The notes beneath the pieces are model-generated. The model searched no databases. It saw nothing but the letters and a program-made list of their open reading frames with translations, and was not told the DNA's origin. Shown here piece after piece: positions 12,543-13,112 of a DNA stretch of 13,112 bases. Each line of letters begins with the position of its first letter. Positions within the stretch are counted from its first letter, which is position 1. Location: positions 1 through 13,112 of the forward strand of contig JACMKW010000535.1 of assembly GCA_014379885.1 (NCBI GenBank), read 5' to 3'. The DNA comes from Rhizobacter sp. Its GTDB lineage: Bacteria; Pseudomonadota; Gammaproteobacteria; Burkholderiales; Burkholderiaceae. The translations under genes and the position numbers were made by a program.

Positions 12543-13112
12543 ATGAGCACGCTTGTCGTTCAAATCCCGCCGCGCCAACGCTTGCTGGCACGTGATCCTG
12601 GCTCCTCCCCCACTGAGGCCAGCCTGGCCACCGAGTACGCCTATGCGCTGAGCCCCGACGGCCTGAGCCTGTCTGCGCAGGGCCGCTGCCCCGTGGCTCT
12701 TTTGCCCAAGGCGGCCGGTGCCGTGGCGGTGTTGTCTGATGCCGACGTGAGCTGGCACCGCATCACCCTGCCCAAGGCCCCCACAGCGCGCCTGCCGGCG
12801 GCGCTGATCGGCGTGCTTGAAGAAGCCTTGCTCGAAGAAGCCGCCGGCGTGCATCTCGCCGTGGCGCCAGGCGCCGCAGCCGGCCAGCCCACCTGGGTGG
12901 CGGCAGTCGACCGCAACTGGCTCACCACTGAGCTCGCCACGCTCGAAAAAGCCAACGTCTTCATCGACCGCGTGGTGCCGATGTCGTGGCCCGACGAGCC
13001 GCCCACCGGCCACTTCGCCGAGCTGGGCGACGCCTCGCGCGGTGCCACGCTGACCTGGGCGCATGCCGACGGCGTGGCACATATCAGCCTGCAAGGTAGC
13101 CTGGCGCGCGCG
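12543..13112 (+). CDS. gspL: Type II secretion system protein GspL (partial, 3' end cut by window)
   Basis: Bitopic inner-membrane protein whose actin-like cytoplasmic domain recruits the ATPase GspE to the secretion platform. The 190 residues present cover part of that domain. STLVVQIPPRQRLLA opens it, AVLSDADVSWHRITLPKAPTARLPAALIGVLEEALLEEA (about 62-100) matches the GspL pattern of a W-H/R strand and the following helix, and then come LAVAPGAAAGQPTWVAAVDRNWL and a segment beginning FIDRVVPMSWP. The membrane helix and periplasmic domain lie beyond the window. The ATG at 12543 has no good ribosome-binding site. Position directly after gspK supports the assignment; gspM should follow. Confidence 0.9.
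   Translation, partial: MSTLVVQIPPRQRLLARDPGSSPTEASLATEYAYALSPDGLSLSAQGRCPVALLPKAAGAVAVLSDADVSWHRITLPKAPTARLPAALIGVLEEALLEEAAGVHLAVAPGAAAGQPTWVAAVDRNWLTTELATLEKANVFIDRVVPMSWPDEPPTGHFAELGDASRGATLTWAHADGVAHISLQGSLARA

Noticed and set aside
11544..13094. Long minus-strand open frame (516 codons)
   Set aside because: It runs antisense across gspK, the gspK-gspL gap and gspL, all well supported on the plus strand. Long antisense frames are common in GC-rich DNA.

Overview
The window is a stretch of GC-rich chromosome, most likely from a betaproteobacterium of the order Burkholderiales, probably family Comamonadaceae. The indications are a Burkholderiales-type trimeric porin (signal peptide starting MKKSLLALA, ending in Phe), a diiron Coq7 ubiquinone hydroxylase, an IlvA with a long C-terminal regulatory half, a pseudopilin-first type II secretion cluster with gspC facing the other way, and a GC-rich palindromic intergenic repeat of a kind I associate with Comamonadaceae. 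The family assignment is inference from protein and repeat style; no rRNA gene is present to settle it. The region reads as ordinary core chromosome: I see no integrase, transposase, phage gene, CRISPR array or tRNA.

Layout. (1) Positions 1-3238, minus strand: a peptide-type ABC importer operon in the order DppB-like permease, periplasmic binding protein, DppC-like permease (cut by the window edge); its ATPases presumably lie beyond base 1. (2) 3290-4396, minus: a porin gene with a clear intrinsic terminator directly after it; the terminator fills much of the short gap before the ABC operon. (3) 4658-5311, plus: coq7, divergent from the porin across a 261-bp gap that holds a perfect inverted repeat. 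(4) 5324-5746, minus: an OsmC/YhfA-family protein converging on coq7. (5) 5747-6122: a 376-bp region with no annotated protein gene. It holds a cluster of TTGCG/CGCAA half-sites, a plausible sigma70 promoter, a candidate small RNA of about 100 nt whose loop displays anti-Shine-Dalgarno CCUCC motifs and which ends in a textbook terminator, then a promoter-like TATGAT, a small ORF with a good ribosome-binding site, and a palindromic GC repeat right before ilvA. (6) 6123-8836, plus: ilvA (threonine ammonia-lyase), then a divergent CobT-family gene with no cobalamin neighbours and with substitutions at expected active-site positions. (7) 8855-9454, minus: a short gspC without a PDZ domain. (8) 9503-13112, plus: gspG-H-I-J-K packed with overlapping starts and stops, then a 111-bp gap and gspL, cut by the window end. 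Together gspC and gspG-L encode the inner-membrane clamp and pseudopilus of a type II secretion system; the secretin, ATPase and platform genes are expected downstream of the window.

The most interesting items are the candidate anti-SD small RNA at about 5875-5977, the CobT homologue lacking the canonical glutamates, and the repeat element sitting between an orphan ribosome-binding site and the present ilvA start. None is proven here; the decisive check is given for each.
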